64,000 nt of DNA, taken from the NCBI RefSeq assembly GCF_049316285.1, contig NZ_JBMOXA010000007.1:1-64000 (forward strand). The letters are read 5' to 3'. This document shows, piece by piece, positions 6,898 to 14,976 of this stretch (positions are counted from its first letter, which is position 1; each line of letters begins with the position of its first letter). The DNA is from Rhodoferax_B sp049316285. Lineage in GTDB: Bacteria; Pseudomonadota; Gammaproteobacteria; Burkholderiales; Burkholderiaceae_C. Both the position numbers and the translations under genes were made by a program. Under the pieces are notes generated by a model. The model did no database searches. It saw only the letters and a list, made by a program, of their open reading frames with translations, and was not told the DNA's origin.

Positions 6898-7152
6898 CTA
6901 TTTGCTCGTCACAGGCTCCTGAGATTGGTCTGACAAGGAGTTTTCAATGACGTTAATGGAGCGAAGTCTTCCCTCAAAATCCCGTAGTTCTTTGTACTCG
7001 TTAACAGCAACTATGCAGATAGCAAGCAGAGCAATGGGAATGCCGTACACGAGAGGAAGAAAGAAGAGAGAGGCAGGCGCTGCTACAACGCAAACTAATG
7101 TAGGGGCGATTGAAGTTAGCCCCCTTTGTGGGGGCGGCTGATTGTCATTCAT
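6898..7152 (-). CDS. Small membrane protein of the accessory region (84 aa)
   Basis: From ATG 7152 (MNDNQPPPQRGL...) the protein has one long hydrophobic stretch that can make two helices (LVCVVAAPASLFFLPLVYGIPIALLAICIVAV) and a hydrophilic, acidic C-terminus. An upstream start at 7188 is possible. No family is recognised. The DNA is more AT-rich than the phage core, so it may be a moron. It converges with the DUF4238 gene across a terminator. The bases from 7153 to 7359 show no supportable gene. Confidence 0.5.
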   Translation of the reverse strand: MNDNQPPPQRGLTSIAPTLVCVVAAPASLFFLPLVYGIPIALLAICIVAVNEYKELRDFEGRLRSINVIENSLSDQSQEPVTSK

Positions 7153-7359
7153 GTTGTGCCTATGCTCGCATGCGGCACCAACAGACAACTCACAAACCCT
7201 GCGCTTCTGTTCAGTATGGTCCCTTGTGCCAAGAAGTCACGTTCTCATTTGTATCGAAACGTGGGCCGTCAGAGACCAGGCGGCTACCCAACCCCGCAAC
7301 CGGCGACGAGGCCAGCCAGCAGGTGACAGATCTTGGTCGATAGCTGTCCACCCAGTCCA

Positions 7360-7746
7360 TCATTGAGATAAATGCTCTTGGGCGTCAAGCAGAAACTGGA
7401 TAGACGCTGTGATTTGGTCACGGGGAAATGTCGTGAAACTCGACGTCCCGTCGTGATAGTCGGTCCGCAGAATGGCCTGAGCGCTGGCTTCGTCCACGCT
7501 CCAGTCGATTTGCTTAATCGGCTTTTGCAGCGGGCTGACTTCCGGCAAGTTCATATTGGCCCGCTCCACCTTGAGCCGGTCGTTGGCAATGTTTGCGGCG
7601 GCGGCAAATTGATCACCGTGTTCAGGTGAGAAGGCAACCACGAACGGACCATGTTCGCTCAGCACCTCGACGTAGGCCATGCTTGCGTCGGGCAACATCC
7701 CTGCACCCTGCACGCCGGCGATCCGAAACCCTTCTTTTTGCTGCAT
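7360..7746 (-). CDS. Hypothetical phage protein (128 aa)
   Basis: MQQKEGFRIAGVQGAGMLPDASMAYVEVLSEHGPFVVAFSPEHGDQFAAAA... is a mixed alpha/beta protein without recognisable motifs. It is third in a minus-strand run behind the SRAP gene and a DUF2591-like gene, so it may share the LexA-box promoter at 9060. Confidence 0.5.
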   Translation of the reverse strand: MQQKEGFRIAGVQGAGMLPDASMAYVEVLSEHGPFVVAFSPEHGDQFAAAANIANDRLKVERANMNLPEVSPLQKPIKQIDWSVDEASAQAILRTDYHDGTSSFTTFPRDQITASIQFLLDAQEHLSQ

Positions 7747-7797
7747 GGGAATCCTTCCTCTCGGGTTAAGCCCGTGAAACCGTTAAAACGAGTTGGG

Positions 7798-8232
7798 TCA
7801 GCCAAAGAAAAACGGCTGGTAGGTGAAATCGGGCGCGCTGCTCCAGTCCGGGTTGTCATCCACAGTGGGCCCAAACCTTTGGTGCACAAACGCCTTCAGG
7901 CCTGCGCCAAGGTAGGTGAAGTGCTCCATCTCCCCTTCGATCGAGTAGCGGCCGTCTGTATCGGTGCGCAGCGTGTAGCCGGCCCGGGGGTTACGGTCTT
8001 CGTTGCCGCCAAACACAAAAATGCTGCCATGGTCCAACACCGGCCCACCTTGGGCCCAGTTGCGCAGGGGGTGGTAGGCCTCCAGGCTGCTGTGCGGCGT
8101 GCCCTTGGGGTCCCCGTCCACCAGCGTCACCCAGTGCCAATGCACTCCGTCCACGCTGTGCAGCGACCAGCCTTGTGCACGCGCAACCCATCGGTCCAAC
8201 AGCTCACCATCCAACTCTGAAGTTTTCATCAT
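7798..8232 (-). CDS. DUF2591-like phage protein
   Basis: The protein has 144 residues and begins MMKTSELDGELLDRWVARAQGW. The MKTSEL-GxxLDxWVAxAxG start and a later PLRNWAQGGPVLDHGSI block are typical of the phage DUF2591 family, whose function is unknown. Two adjacent in-frame ATGs (8232, 8229) could serve as start. It follows the SRAP gene by 28 nt on the same strand and is probably co-transcribed. Confidence 0.65.
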   Translation of the reverse strand: MMKTSELDGELLDRWVARAQGWSLHSVDGVHWHWVTLVDGDPKGTPHSSLEAYHPLRNWAQGGPVLDHGSIFVFGGNEDRNPRAGYTLRTDTDGRYSIEGEMEHFTYLGAGLKAFVHQRFGPTVDDNPDWSSAPDFTYQPFFFG

Positions 8233-8260
8233 TCAATCCTTCCCGCGTAGGGCCGCGATA

Positions 8261-9037
8261 TCAAAACAACTCACCCGCCACATCGAGGTCTTTGCCCTCT
8301 CCCGTGGCCAGGTCCAACACAATGCGCCGGCGCGTGTCGCGCGGCCCATGTTTGAACACCTCCACCGTCGGCAGCCGAATCAGGCGCTGCGCCTGCTCGG
8401 CCGTGCCATGCAGCCAGGCATCCCAATCGGCCCGCTCCAGCGGCACCACCGAGCGCTTGTCCTGCTCCTCAGGCGGCAACACGTTGCCTTGCCTATCCAC
8501 CTCGGGTTTGTGCAGCAGTTTCAGCAGTGGGTGGGCATCGCAATTTTGCGTCAGCATCGTGAAGTTGGGCACCACCTCACCGGTGGCATGGTCGGTCCAC
8601 TCGCTCCACAGGCCAGCCAAGGCCCACGGCGCGCCGTCGGCACGCTCCAGCCGCCAGTAGATGTTCTTTTTGCCAATGCCGTAATACGGCTCAAAGTAGG
8701 CCCACGCCGGTATCAGGCACCGGTGGCCCGCCTTCCAGGCGCCGCGATACGTGTGCGCTGTGGCCATGCGCTCGTTGCGTGCATTGTTGGTGCTGAGCTT
8801 CTTGGGTTTGGTGCCAGGCGGGTCGGTCTTGCGCGGCTGCAGGGTCGGTATGCGCGTGGTCGACCCCGGCGGAATCATCCCCCACTGCCCCACCTGCAGC
8901 AGCTGCCCAGCCTTGACGTACGGGCCCATCGTCAGCGGCGCCTGGCTGGTGCGCCAAGGGGGCAAGTCGTCGGGTATTTGTACGTCAAAAAACGCCTCCA
9001 GCTGCTCAGGCCCGGGGGCGTCGTACTCATTGCACAT
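8261..9037 (-). CDS. SRAP / HMCES-type SOS response-associated peptidase
   Basis: The protein has 258 residues with all active-site features of the SRAP family: Cys2 directly after the initiator Met (MCNEYD), Asn85 in TNNARNE, Glu116 in PAWAYFEPY and His169 in NCDAHPLL. The family forms a thiazolidine link between Cys2 and abasic sites in single-stranded DNA and protects them. Met removal to expose Cys2 fits the start at 9037. A LexA-like box lies 22-42 bp upstream, so SOS induction is expected. Carriage by a prophage links DNA damage repair to phage induction. Confidence 0.9.
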   Translation of the reverse strand: MCNEYDAPGPEQLEAFFDVQIPDDLPPWRTSQAPLTMGPYVKAGQLLQVGQWGMIPPGSTTRIPTLQPRKTDPPGTKPKKLSTNNARNERMATAHTYRGAWKAGHRCLIPAWAYFEPYYGIGKKNIYWRLERADGAPWALAGLWSEWTDHATGEVVPNFTMLTQNCDAHPLLKLLHKPEVDRQGNVLPPEEQDKRSVVPLERADWDAWLHGTAEQAQRLIRLPTVEVFKHGPRDTRRRIVLDLATGEGKDLDVAGELF

Positions 9038-9059
9038 GGTGTTTTCCTTGCTTAGAAAA

Positions 9060-9079
9060 TACTGTATGCTTAAACAGTG
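9060..9079. promoter_or_regulatory. LexA (SOS) box between divergent genes
   Basis: CTGTATGCTTAAACAG with flanking TA and TG gives CTG-N10-CAG, the LexA consensus layout, with an AT-rich core. It lies between the SRAP start (9037, minus) and the plus-strand gene starting at 9077, and can repress both. The GTG start at 9077 overlaps its right end. Confidence 0.75.
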
Positions 9080-9445
9080 ATTCTACATGTCTACCAACTT
9101 CGTTCAGGCGGCACACGCCGCCCACGCAGCGCCATTCTGCGGGGCAGGCCCGTGCGTGGCCGCTTCATTTACCGCGAGTATGAGGTCGGCGACCGCAAGA
9201 TCATGCGGGCCAGCATCGTGGACGACAAGGGCATGGACCTGCTCGACCCACTGGTCCACGCCAGCATTCCCAAGATCGGGCTGGGCATGCACGTGGTCGG
9301 CACGCAGTACATTGGCCACGGCGGCGCCAAAAGCCGAACGGTGCAGTACCCACAGTCATGGGTGTGCGCTCAAACCGAGCCAGATCTGAAGGCGCTGATA
9401 GGCCTGGTGCCCGAATACGAAGACGAAGACGACAAGCCGTTTTAG
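9077..9445 (+). CDS. Hypothetical protein next to LexA box (122 aa)
   Basis: The frame reads MILHVYQLRSGGTRRPRSAILRGRPVRGRFIYREYEVGDRKIMRASIVDD... and ends in an acidic tail EYEDEDDKPF. The only upstream start is GTG 9077, which overlaps the LexA box and has no ribosome binding site, so the real start may be an internal GTG such as the one at about 9152. No family is recognised. Divergence from the SRAP gene implies SOS control. The next plus-strand gene starts 25 nt after its stop, suggesting a two-gene unit. Confidence 0.55.
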   Translation: MILHVYQLRSGGTRRPRSAILRGRPVRGRFIYREYEVGDRKIMRASIVDDKGMDLLDPLVHASIPKIGLGMHVVGTQYIGHGGAKSRTVQYPQSWVCAQTEPDLKALIGLVPEYEDEDDKPF

Positions 9446-9470
9446 GCCGTTAATCACAAAGGAGAATGCT

Positions 9471-9785
9471 ATGGACCAGGTGCGCATCGCCCGCTTACCC
9501 ACGCTTCTGCCGGGGGAGCATTACGACGGTGAAGAATGGCTGCCGGCCGAGGCCGAATTTTGCCAGTGGTATGAAGAGCCAATGATTAGCTACAACGAAA
9601 AGTATGGGGACAACACGCACTGGCTCGAGTTTCGCGAGGTTCCCGACGACCAAGTTGAATCGAAAGTGCAAGCCATGTATGACAGGCTCATCTACAGCAG
9701 AACGCCAGAGGGGCAGCTTGAGACGATCAGGAAAGCCAAGGAAGACTTTGCAGGCATTCTCGACCTGCCCCCGCAAGATAAGTGA
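9471..9785 (+). CDS. Hypothetical acidic protein, second gene of plus-strand pair (104 aa)
   Basis: MDQVRIARLPTLLPGEHYDGEEWLPAEAEFCQWYEEPMISYNEKYGDNTHWLEF... starts at an ATG preceded by AAAGGAG at good spacing. The protein is strongly acidic and rich in aromatic residues, features also seen in small phage inhibitors that mimic DNA, but no family is recognised. It is likely co-transcribed with the 9077 gene from the LexA-controlled promoter. Confidence 0.6.
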   Translation: MDQVRIARLPTLLPGEHYDGEEWLPAEAEFCQWYEEPMISYNEKYGDNTHWLEFREVPDDQVESKVQAMYDRLIYSRTPEGQLETIRKAKEDFAGILDLPPQDK

Positions 9786-9794
9786 GACGCCCAC

Positions 9795-9935
9795 TCACTT
9801 CGGGTTGACCATCGCGACTCTGCGCACAATGGCAATGCAGGTTTGCACAGCAGCGGCTTTCGCGGGCTGGTCTTGGGCAATCAAGCGTTTGCGGTAGGCC
9901 TGTAGGGCTTCAATCACGGTAGCTGCTTCGATCAT
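9795..9935 (-). CDS. Possible short helical protein (46 aa)
   Basis: A short frame from ATG 9935 to TGA 9795 encodes MIEAATVIEALQAYRKRLIA... ending VRRVAMVNPK. It reads as two amphipathic helices and fills the gap between the plus-strand pair and the minus-strand lysis region. There is no clear ribosome binding site, so it is tentative. Confidence 0.35.
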   Translation of the reverse strand: MIEAATVIEALQAYRKRLIAQDQPAKAAAVQTCIAIVRRVAMVNPK

Positions 9936-9950
9936 GGTGCCAGTATTGAA

Positions 9951-10337
9951 TCACAGCGCGGCAAACGTAGAGTCGCTCATGGCCAAACCGCTGTTGCCGG
10001 AGGCCGAGATCTCCACCCAGTTCATGGCAATCCCGTCGACCACCGTGCCGCGCAAGCGCGTCACGCGCAGCAAGGGCATGCGCTCACGCATCACCTGCAG
10101 GTGCAGGTCGGTCACAGCAGCGTAGACAAAGTGAATGCCCAGCTCAGTGAACGGCTGCAGGCCCACCCTCTCCATCAGCCGGTAGAAGCCCGGGCCCATC
10201 AGCGAATCGATCAACGCGTTGTCACCCATCTGCGTGACCTGCAGGCTCGACGTGGGCCGCTTGTCTGGCCCGCGCTCAAACACCAGCACCGTGGTGCGCC
10301 GGTGCACGTTGCGGTGGGTGATCTGGTCGACCGCCAT
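9951..10337 (-). CDS. Hypothetical phage protein after holin gene (128 aa)
   Basis: MAVDQITHRNVHRRTTVLVFERGPDKRPTSSLQVTQMGDNALIDSLMGPGFYRLMERVG... is an alpha/beta protein without recognised motif. It starts 3 nt after the stop of the holin-like gene and is the last gene of the minus-strand late transcript that can be followed, so it probably belongs to the lysis unit. Confidence 0.5.
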   Translation of the reverse strand: MAVDQITHRNVHRRTTVLVFERGPDKRPTSSLQVTQMGDNALIDSLMGPGFYRLMERVGLQPFTELGIHFVYAAVTDLHLQVMRERMPLLRVTRLRGTVVDGIAMNWVEISASGNSGLAMSDSTFAAL

Positions 10338-10340
10338 GCA

Positions 10341-10904
10341 CTACCGCCCCGCCTGCTCCGCGATCTTCCGCACCGCGTCGCCACTTGCCTTGCTGCCCCG
10401 GCTGCTGCCGATGAAGTACGCAATGGCGCCGGTGAGCCCAGTTTCAACTGTCGCGTACGCTCGAACGATCAACGCGCGCAAAAACTCGTCGCTCGGTAGC
10501 GGTGCGAAATAGAACACGGCAAACGTGACAATCCACGCGACCCCCAAGCCCAGCAGGATGAACTGCGGCACCTTGTCACCGGTGGCTACCTGCCGGCCCC
10601 GGGCGTCTTGCACGTCTTTCAGCACCGCATCATCGGCCGCCTGGTTGACCTTCTCCAGGTCAATGTCGAGCTCGCGCATGCGCACTTCAAACGCCTGCTC
10701 TGCGGTTTTGATCGCCACGATCTGCTCGCCCGTGAGCTGGCCGCCCGCAATGGCTGCAGCCAGGTCACGTTCAGTCCCATCTTCGCGCCCGAGCACGGCG
10801 CTGGCCAGCACCTTCACGGCCGCACCGGCCATGGGGCCACCGAGCGCGGTGCCGAGCACGGGCGCCACACCGGCCACAAACTTTTTCCAATCGAAGTCAG
10901 CCAT
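10341..10904 (-). CDS. Holin-like membrane protein
   Basis: The protein has 187 residues. An N-terminal GTALGGPMAGAAVKVLASAVLG segment, a central charged helix (EVRMRELDIDLEKVNQAADDA) and two C-terminal hydrophobic segments (FILLGLGVAWIVTFAVFYF and TGLTGAIAYFIGSSRGS) match the three-segment holin family found in gene-transfer agents and many phages. It would form the inner-membrane lesion that releases the lysozyme encoded two genes upstream. It overlaps the DUF6527 gene by 8 nt in the lysis cassette. Confidence 0.75.
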   Translation of the reverse strand: MADFDWKKFVAGVAPVLGTALGGPMAGAAVKVLASAVLGREDGTERDLAAAIAGGQLTGEQIVAIKTAEQAFEVRMRELDIDLEKVNQAADDAVLKDVQDARGRQVATGDKVPQFILLGLGVAWIVTFAVFYFAPLPSDEFLRALIVRAYATVETGLTGAIAYFIGSSRGSKASGDAVRKIAEQAGR

Positions 10905-11226
10905 GGTGGGGCTCCAGTTCAGGAAGGTCTACGGTCTGGCCTGCCAGCGCATGGGTGCAGTCGCTCAAAAACTGAATGCGGCCATCGGTCACAAACGAAT
11001 GGCACACGTCGGGCGGGTCGCCCTCTTCACGAACCCAGGCGGAATCTACGGCACGCCCGGTGCGCACCAACACCGAGGGCGTGAGCGTCGGCCGGTCAAG
11101 CGAGCCGTTCCAAGTCCAGCAGCCGGGGCCACTGGTGCTCACGGCATGCTTCGTGTCGCAACCAGGGCAGTGAAACCACGCGTAGTGCGGCGCCGTTGGC
11201 GAGGGGTGTTCTAGGCGTGCCATCAC
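10897..11226 (-). CDS. DUF6527-type phage protein (often mislabelled ammonia monooxygenase)
   Basis: The protein has 109 residues with YAWFHCPGCDTKHAV (CxxC), a WTWNGSLDRPTLTPSVLV block and CHSFVTDGRIQFLSDCTHALAGQTVDLP. The cysteines and histidines suggest a small zinc-binding fold. Phage proteins with these blocks are widespread in lysis or tail-end regions and sometimes carry the mistaken name ammonia monooxygenase. Function is unknown. It is coupled by short overlaps to the lysozyme gene on one side and the holin gene on the other. Confidence 0.7.
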   Translation of the reverse strand: MMARLEHPSPTAPHYAWFHCPGCDTKHAVSTSGPGCWTWNGSLDRPTLTPSVLVRTGRAVDSAWVREEGDPPDVCHSFVTDGRIQFLSDCTHALAGQTVDLPELEPHHG

Positions 11227-11780
11227 ACGGCCCTCTTTCCGATGGCAATCGCCTGCTCGCCGCTCGCCCCCAAGAACAACGCACGCTCAGCGGCCCGCCG
11301 CCGGCGCAGCCCCAACAATGAAATGCCCTTTGACTTGTGCCACATCAAAATGGCGTCGGCCGCGCCGGTCAAATCGCCCTGGTTGAATCGCCGCACCACA
11401 GTGGACGTTTTGAACGCGTCGACGCCAATGTTGTAGGCCAGGCACACCATCGCATCAAACTGGCTTTGTGTTGGCACGCTCACCAACGCTACGCGCACAC
11501 CCGGCTCAAACTCGTTGGCCAAGCGGTGCGCAAACCGCGCATCTGCCCATTCCTGGGTCACCGCCAAACCCTCCACCACGTCGGGGCCTGTATCACCCCA
11601 GCCAATGGTCCACGGCGCTCCAGAGAGGCCACGCATCGATGTGGGCACCGAACCCAGCCATTTCAGGCCTGCAGCCGCCAAGGCCCTTGCCAATGGGCTG
11701 CCCGGATCTGGATACGCGACGAGCCGGCACTGCTCGAAGTAATGCATGACGGCCTGGCCGCCAAAAGCTGAAGTGTTCAT
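11223..11780 (-). CDS. GH24-type phage lysozyme (endolysin)
   Basis: The protein has 185 residues. The T4-lysozyme catalytic triad pattern is visible: Glu in MHYFEQCRLVAYPD, Asp in YPD and Thr in WTIGWGDT, followed by FDAMVCLAYNIGVDAFKTSTVVRRFNQGD and a GLRRRRAAERALFL end typical of GH24 endolysins. It cleaves peptidoglycan glycan strands after holin action. There is no clear signal-anchor segment, so export probably depends on the holin. The insertion SMRGLSGAP before the Thr motif makes it slightly longer than T4 lysozyme. Confidence 0.9.
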   Translation of the reverse strand: MNTSAFGGQAVMHYFEQCRLVAYPDPGSPLARALAAAGLKWLGSVPTSMRGLSGAPWTIGWGDTGPDVVEGLAVTQEWADARFAHRLANEFEPGVRVALVSVPTQSQFDAMVCLAYNIGVDAFKTSTVVRRFNQGDLTGAADAILMWHKSKGISLLGLRRRRAAERALFLGASGEQAIAIGKRAV

Positions 11781-12058
11781 TTGCGGCCCCCTGTATCAGC
11801 CGTGCGGCCACGCAGAATGGCCAAGCTCTCTTTGATCTCGCCCGTAGCGCCGCGCAGTTCCTTCAGGTCGGCCTTCAGCTCGGCTAGTGCGGCTTTTGTT
11901 TGCTCGCGGTCGGTCGCGGCTGCAGCTTTCACCGCCTCCACATCGGCCTTGGTCTGCACCTGCTCCGTGCGAATGCCGTTGTAGAGCGCCAAGGCAGACG
12001 AAGCCACAACCAGGATCTGCACGATGGTGCCGGTGTTGATGGTCGGGTCGAATCGCAT
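11777..12058 (-). CDS. Membrane-anchored coiled-coil lysis protein (spanin-like candidate)
   Basis: The ATG at 12058 is preferred (AAGGAAA upstream) to the one at 12133. The product (93 aa) has one N-terminal membrane helix (GTIVQILVVASSALALYNGI) and then a long alanine- and charge-rich heptad region (KADVEAVKAAAATDREQTKAALAELKADLKELRG). This is the layout of an i-spanin (Rz-like) or other lysis accessory. Its stop overlaps the lysozyme start (ATGA). No outer-membrane spanin partner is evident in another frame. Confidence 0.6.
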   Translation of the reverse strand: MRFDPTINTGTIVQILVVASSALALYNGIRTEQVQTKADVEAVKAAAATDREQTKAALAELKADLKELRGATGEIKESLAILRGRTADTGGRK

Positions 12059-12143
12059 CAGGCGCTTTCCTTCTGTGGGCGCGGTGGTGTCGCCCAGTGG
12101 GGCGGGTCGGGTGCGGGTGGTGGTTGAACTCATGGCGCTCCCC

Positions 12144-12482
12144 TCAGTCCTGCGTGATGGCGGCTACGTCGCGGGCACCGAGATCTGTGGCACCGGGTTG
12201 CCGCAACACGGCAGACAAGGCCATGGGGATCACCTGGTTGGCTTTCACCATTTCGTTGCGGAACGACTCGACCGCCGCACCGGTGGCGCGTTGCTGTTGC
12301 GAGTTTTCGATCAACAGAACGGGCAACCAGGCCATCGCACAGCCACGCTCGTCGGTTTGCTCGCCCGTGTTCGGGTTGCGTCCGGCAAGCTGGATGCTCC
12401 AGGCGCAGCGGTGGATCTTGTTGTCCCTGATCTCCTCGCACTTGCTACCGAGCGGACACGTAGCTACGACTTCGATGTTCAT
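12144..12482 (-). CDS. Conserved phage protein of the lysis/tail-fibre junction (112 aa)
   Basis: MNIEVVATCPLGSKCEEIRDNKIHRCAWSIQLAG... then WLPVLLIENSQQQRATGAAVESFRNEMVKANQ. The CPxGxKCEEIRDNKIHRCxW block with three cysteines and the ENSQQQR-AAVESFRNEM helix recur in phages of many proteobacteria, from memory. Function is unknown. It overlaps the neighbouring 88-aa gene by 4 nt. Confidence 0.65.
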   Translation of the reverse strand: MNIEVVATCPLGSKCEEIRDNKIHRCAWSIQLAGRNPNTGEQTDERGCAMAWLPVLLIENSQQQRATGAAVESFRNEMVKANQVIPMALSAVLRQPGATDLGARDVAAITQD

Positions 12483-12745
12483 GGTGCCGACGCCTCCACC
12501 ATCCAGCTCAGATCCACATCGCGCACGATCCAGCCATCGAACGTGGCATTGATGGCGGCTTCTTTGCCCTCCGGCAAGTCTGTAGGCGGCGCCTTGAGGA
12601 TGGTTCGCGGCGGCAGATGAATGTTCATCTGATCAAGGTTGCGTTCAAAGTTGTACGGCCCGATGTAACTCAGGTCGTCACCCCACTGGTGGCCAGTGAG
12701 GACCTCCCTGGTGGGCAACTGCTCGGCTGTGTTGTCTTCTTCCAT
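12479..12745 (-). CDS. Small hypothetical phage protein (88 aa)
   Basis: MEEDNTAEQLPTREVLTGHQWGDDLSYIGPYNFERNLDQMNIHLPPRTILKAPP... is acidic and without recognised domain. It follows the tail-fibre gene by 9 nt and is coupled to the next gene. It may be a tail-fibre chaperone or assembly factor by position, but nothing in the sequence proves it. Confidence 0.5.
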   Translation of the reverse strand: MEEDNTAEQLPTREVLTGHQWGDDLSYIGPYNFERNLDQMNIHLPPRTILKAPPTDLPEGKEAAINATFDGWIVRDVDLSWMVEASAP

Positions 12746-12754
12746 GGCTGGCTC

Positions 12755-13594
12755 CTAGTTTTTCGTGCAGATGATCAAATCGATGTAGCGCGGCACCCAG
12801 TTGGTCCCGCTTGAACCGTTGTCAGTGGTGCCGGAGTGGGTGTGTGAGGTGGATTGCCCGCCCACGGAAATCACCGCATAGCCGGTCTCCGTGTAGTCCC
12901 CTCCTGAGCCTGGGTAGCCAGGCGCCCCAGATCCAGGTGAGCTGTTCTGGTTGTTACCGTTGCTGTAGCGGTGTTGGTGCCCTAAGTCACTCGCGGGATG
13001 GTTATGGCTGGAACTCTCGGTGCCGGTGCTAAATCCGTGCGTGTGGTTTGGCACCACGTTGTTCAGGATCGGGCTGTGCGAGCCGCCCACCCCACCCCCA
13101 GCCCCCGACGACACGACACGCAACATGCGGTTGTTCGCGTTGTCCGAGGTGTCGCGCGTCCAGCCAGTAGGGGCTGCGACCTGGGCAAAGGCAATGCGAG
13201 TGCCGGCCCCAAAGTACTTGCCGGGCGGATCCAACGGCGTCCAATCCCCCGACACTCCAGGCGTGCTGGCCGCCACGTTGGGCAGGTCCACCATCAAGAG
13301 CCAATATGAGCCAGCATGGAGCACCGATGCAGGCCGCGATAGAGCACCAGAAAGAGCCGACCAGTTCCCTTTGAAGTTGGCCCCGGCCAGCGCCACGCCC
13401 GAGGCGTCGGCAAATTCTTTCGCCGCCGTGGCATTGGTGAAGTTGGCCAGCAGCGCGGCGTTTATCTGCGCGCTGAAGTTAGCCCACCAGTTCACCATTA
13501 ACTGCATGCGGCCCGGAAACGTCAGCTTGTCCTCTCGGTCCGGGGCTGGGCTCGGTGCAAGGTCCACATAGGGCGGTTCCACAGGAAGAGTCAT
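12755..13594 (-). CDS. Tail fibre protein with collar-like, histidine-rich tip
   Basis: The protein has 279 residues. The N-terminal ~130 residues look like a fibre shaft or attachment domain. PPGKYFGAGTRIAFAQVAAPTGWTRDTSDNANNRMLRV starts a tail-collar-like region, and the tip carries HTH, HNH, HQH and HTH triplets (NVVPNHTHGF, SSHNHPASDLGHQHRYS, SHTHSG), like iron-binding HxH sites in lambda-type and T4 gp37 fibre tips. It ends NWVPRYIDLIICTKN, a usual C-terminus of such proteins. It should contact the host surface. Confidence 0.8.
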   Translation of the reverse strand: MTLPVEPPYVDLAPSPAPDREDKLTFPGRMQLMVNWWANFSAQINAALLANFTNATAAKEFADASGVALAGANFKGNWSALSGALSRPASVLHAGSYWLLMVDLPNVAASTPGVSGDWTPLDPPGKYFGAGTRIAFAQVAAPTGWTRDTSDNANNRMLRVVSSGAGGGVGGSHSPILNNVVPNHTHGFSTGTESSSHNHPASDLGHQHRYSNGNNQNSSPGSGAPGYPGSGGDYTETGYAVISVGGQSTSHTHSGTTDNGSSGTNWVPRYIDLIICTKN

Positions 13595-14976
13595 GTCAGT
13601 CCTTTCACCGCCAGATTCGTGATGGTGTAAGTAGGTTTTTGGAAGGTGAAGCGCCAGCGCGACATGCTGGCGAAATTCACCAAGGCATCGAACTGCACCT
13701 CTTCACTGGGGATGTAGAGCGCAGGCTTGCTGCCAATCTTCTTGCGCAGCCAGGTCACGCGCGGCATCAGCCCGGCAGGCACGTGAATCTCATAGCTGTT
13801 GTCGAACGAGCTGTTCCCAGCGATACGCGTAGTCACGCCGTACTTGTTGCGCGTGACCTGGCTCCAGTCCACAAAATCGCTGTCAGCGCCAAAGTTGCAT
13901 TCACCGATGTCGTAGCTCACACCCATGGTGAAAAAGCCGCAGGCCACCGGCCCATTGCCCTCCAACACCACGGTGATCAAGCCATCGGCATACGGGGCCA
14001 AGTTACTGAAAAGGGCCTTCTCGACCTGAATAAAGGGGTCGAAACACCATTCCCAGTAATCCTCGGCAAGCGAGCCATCCAACGACTTGGTGCGCGCCGA
14101 AATCAACCGCCCGCCAGCTGCCACGTGCTGCGTCAGGGTGACGTGCCCACCCACCAGGCCCATCAGCCCAACGGTGTCAATCACGCCCGGTGGGCGCAGC
14201 AACAACACAATGGTGTTGTTGGCGGTGGTGGGCGTGCTGACCTGGTCATCGAACATGCCCCAGCGGTTGGTCTTGTCCCGCACATTCCAGTAAGCTGCAT
14301 TCGCGGCCAGGGCTGGGTTCTTGTTGAGGTTGGCGGGCGACTCCTTTGCCGACTCGTACACCGTGTGCGTTGCAGGGTCGTAGCAGGTCTGCAGCAAGTT
14401 GTAGGTGGTGCCTGCGTTCCATGGCGCCTCACCTGTGTCCGGTTCAGGCACGCTGCTGTAAAGCAACCCCGTGCCGGTCAACACATCGGCCGCACGCGTG
14501 GCGGCAGCGCCGTTGGTCGGGATCCAACTACTCGCGACAGTCTTGCTCGGCTCCAGGTTCGCGTATGCCACCACGCCAATGACCGTCAGGGTCAACGTGC
14601 CGGCTGTGGGCGTGAACGTGATCGACCGCCGCGCTGGGTATGCTCCAGCCCCGCCCACAGGCCCGCCCGAGCTGTACACACCGCTCAGCGCAATGCTGCC
14701 CGTGCCAAACCAGCTCAGCGTATGGGGAACCGCTGCCACGGTGACGCTTTGCGTCGACAGCGCCAGGCTGTTGAGCAGCAGATTGGTGGCCGCGCCCTCG
14801 ATCAACGCACCCAGGCATTGCAGCGTCACCGGATCATGGGTAATGCGCGGCACATTGGCCGCCACCGTCTGCATACTGCCGTCGCTTGCAAAGCAGGTGG
14901 CCACACTGGCCCGAGCAAAACTGCCCATCGTCAGCGGCAGGTCCATCGGGTCCACGATCTTCATCATCGTGCTCAT
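13591..14976 (-). CDS. Large tail tip / surface-binding protein (461 aa)
   Basis: It contains an early VTLQCLGALIEGAATNLLLNS block and then beta-rich stretches (SITFTPTAGTLTLTVIGVVAYANLEPSKTVASSWIPT), the pattern of phage tail-associated carbohydrate-binding modules. The second half is a beta-rich domain with many Trp, Phe and Tyr residues. It lies directly after the tape measure gene and before the fibre gene (4-nt overlaps both sides), where siphoviruses encode tail-tip proteins. The exact role is unknown. Confidence 0.6.
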   Translation of the reverse strand: MSTMMKIVDPMDLPLTMGSFARASVATCFASDGSMQTVAANVPRITHDPVTLQCLGALIEGAATNLLLNSLALSTQSVTVAAVPHTLSWFGTGSIALSGVYSSGGPVGGAGAYPARRSITFTPTAGTLTLTVIGVVAYANLEPSKTVASSWIPTNGAAATRAADVLTGTGLLYSSVPEPDTGEAPWNAGTTYNLLQTCYDPATHTVYESAKESPANLNKNPALAANAAYWNVRDKTNRWGMFDDQVSTPTTANNTIVLLLRPPGVIDTVGLMGLVGGHVTLTQHVAAGGRLISARTKSLDGSLAEDYWEWCFDPFIQVEKALFSNLAPYADGLITVVLEGNGPVACGFFTMGVSYDIGECNFGADSDFVDWSQVTRNKYGVTTRIAGNSSFDNSYEIHVPAGLMPRVTWLRKKIGSKPALYIPSEEVQFDALVNFASMSRWRFTFQKPTYTITNLAVKGLT

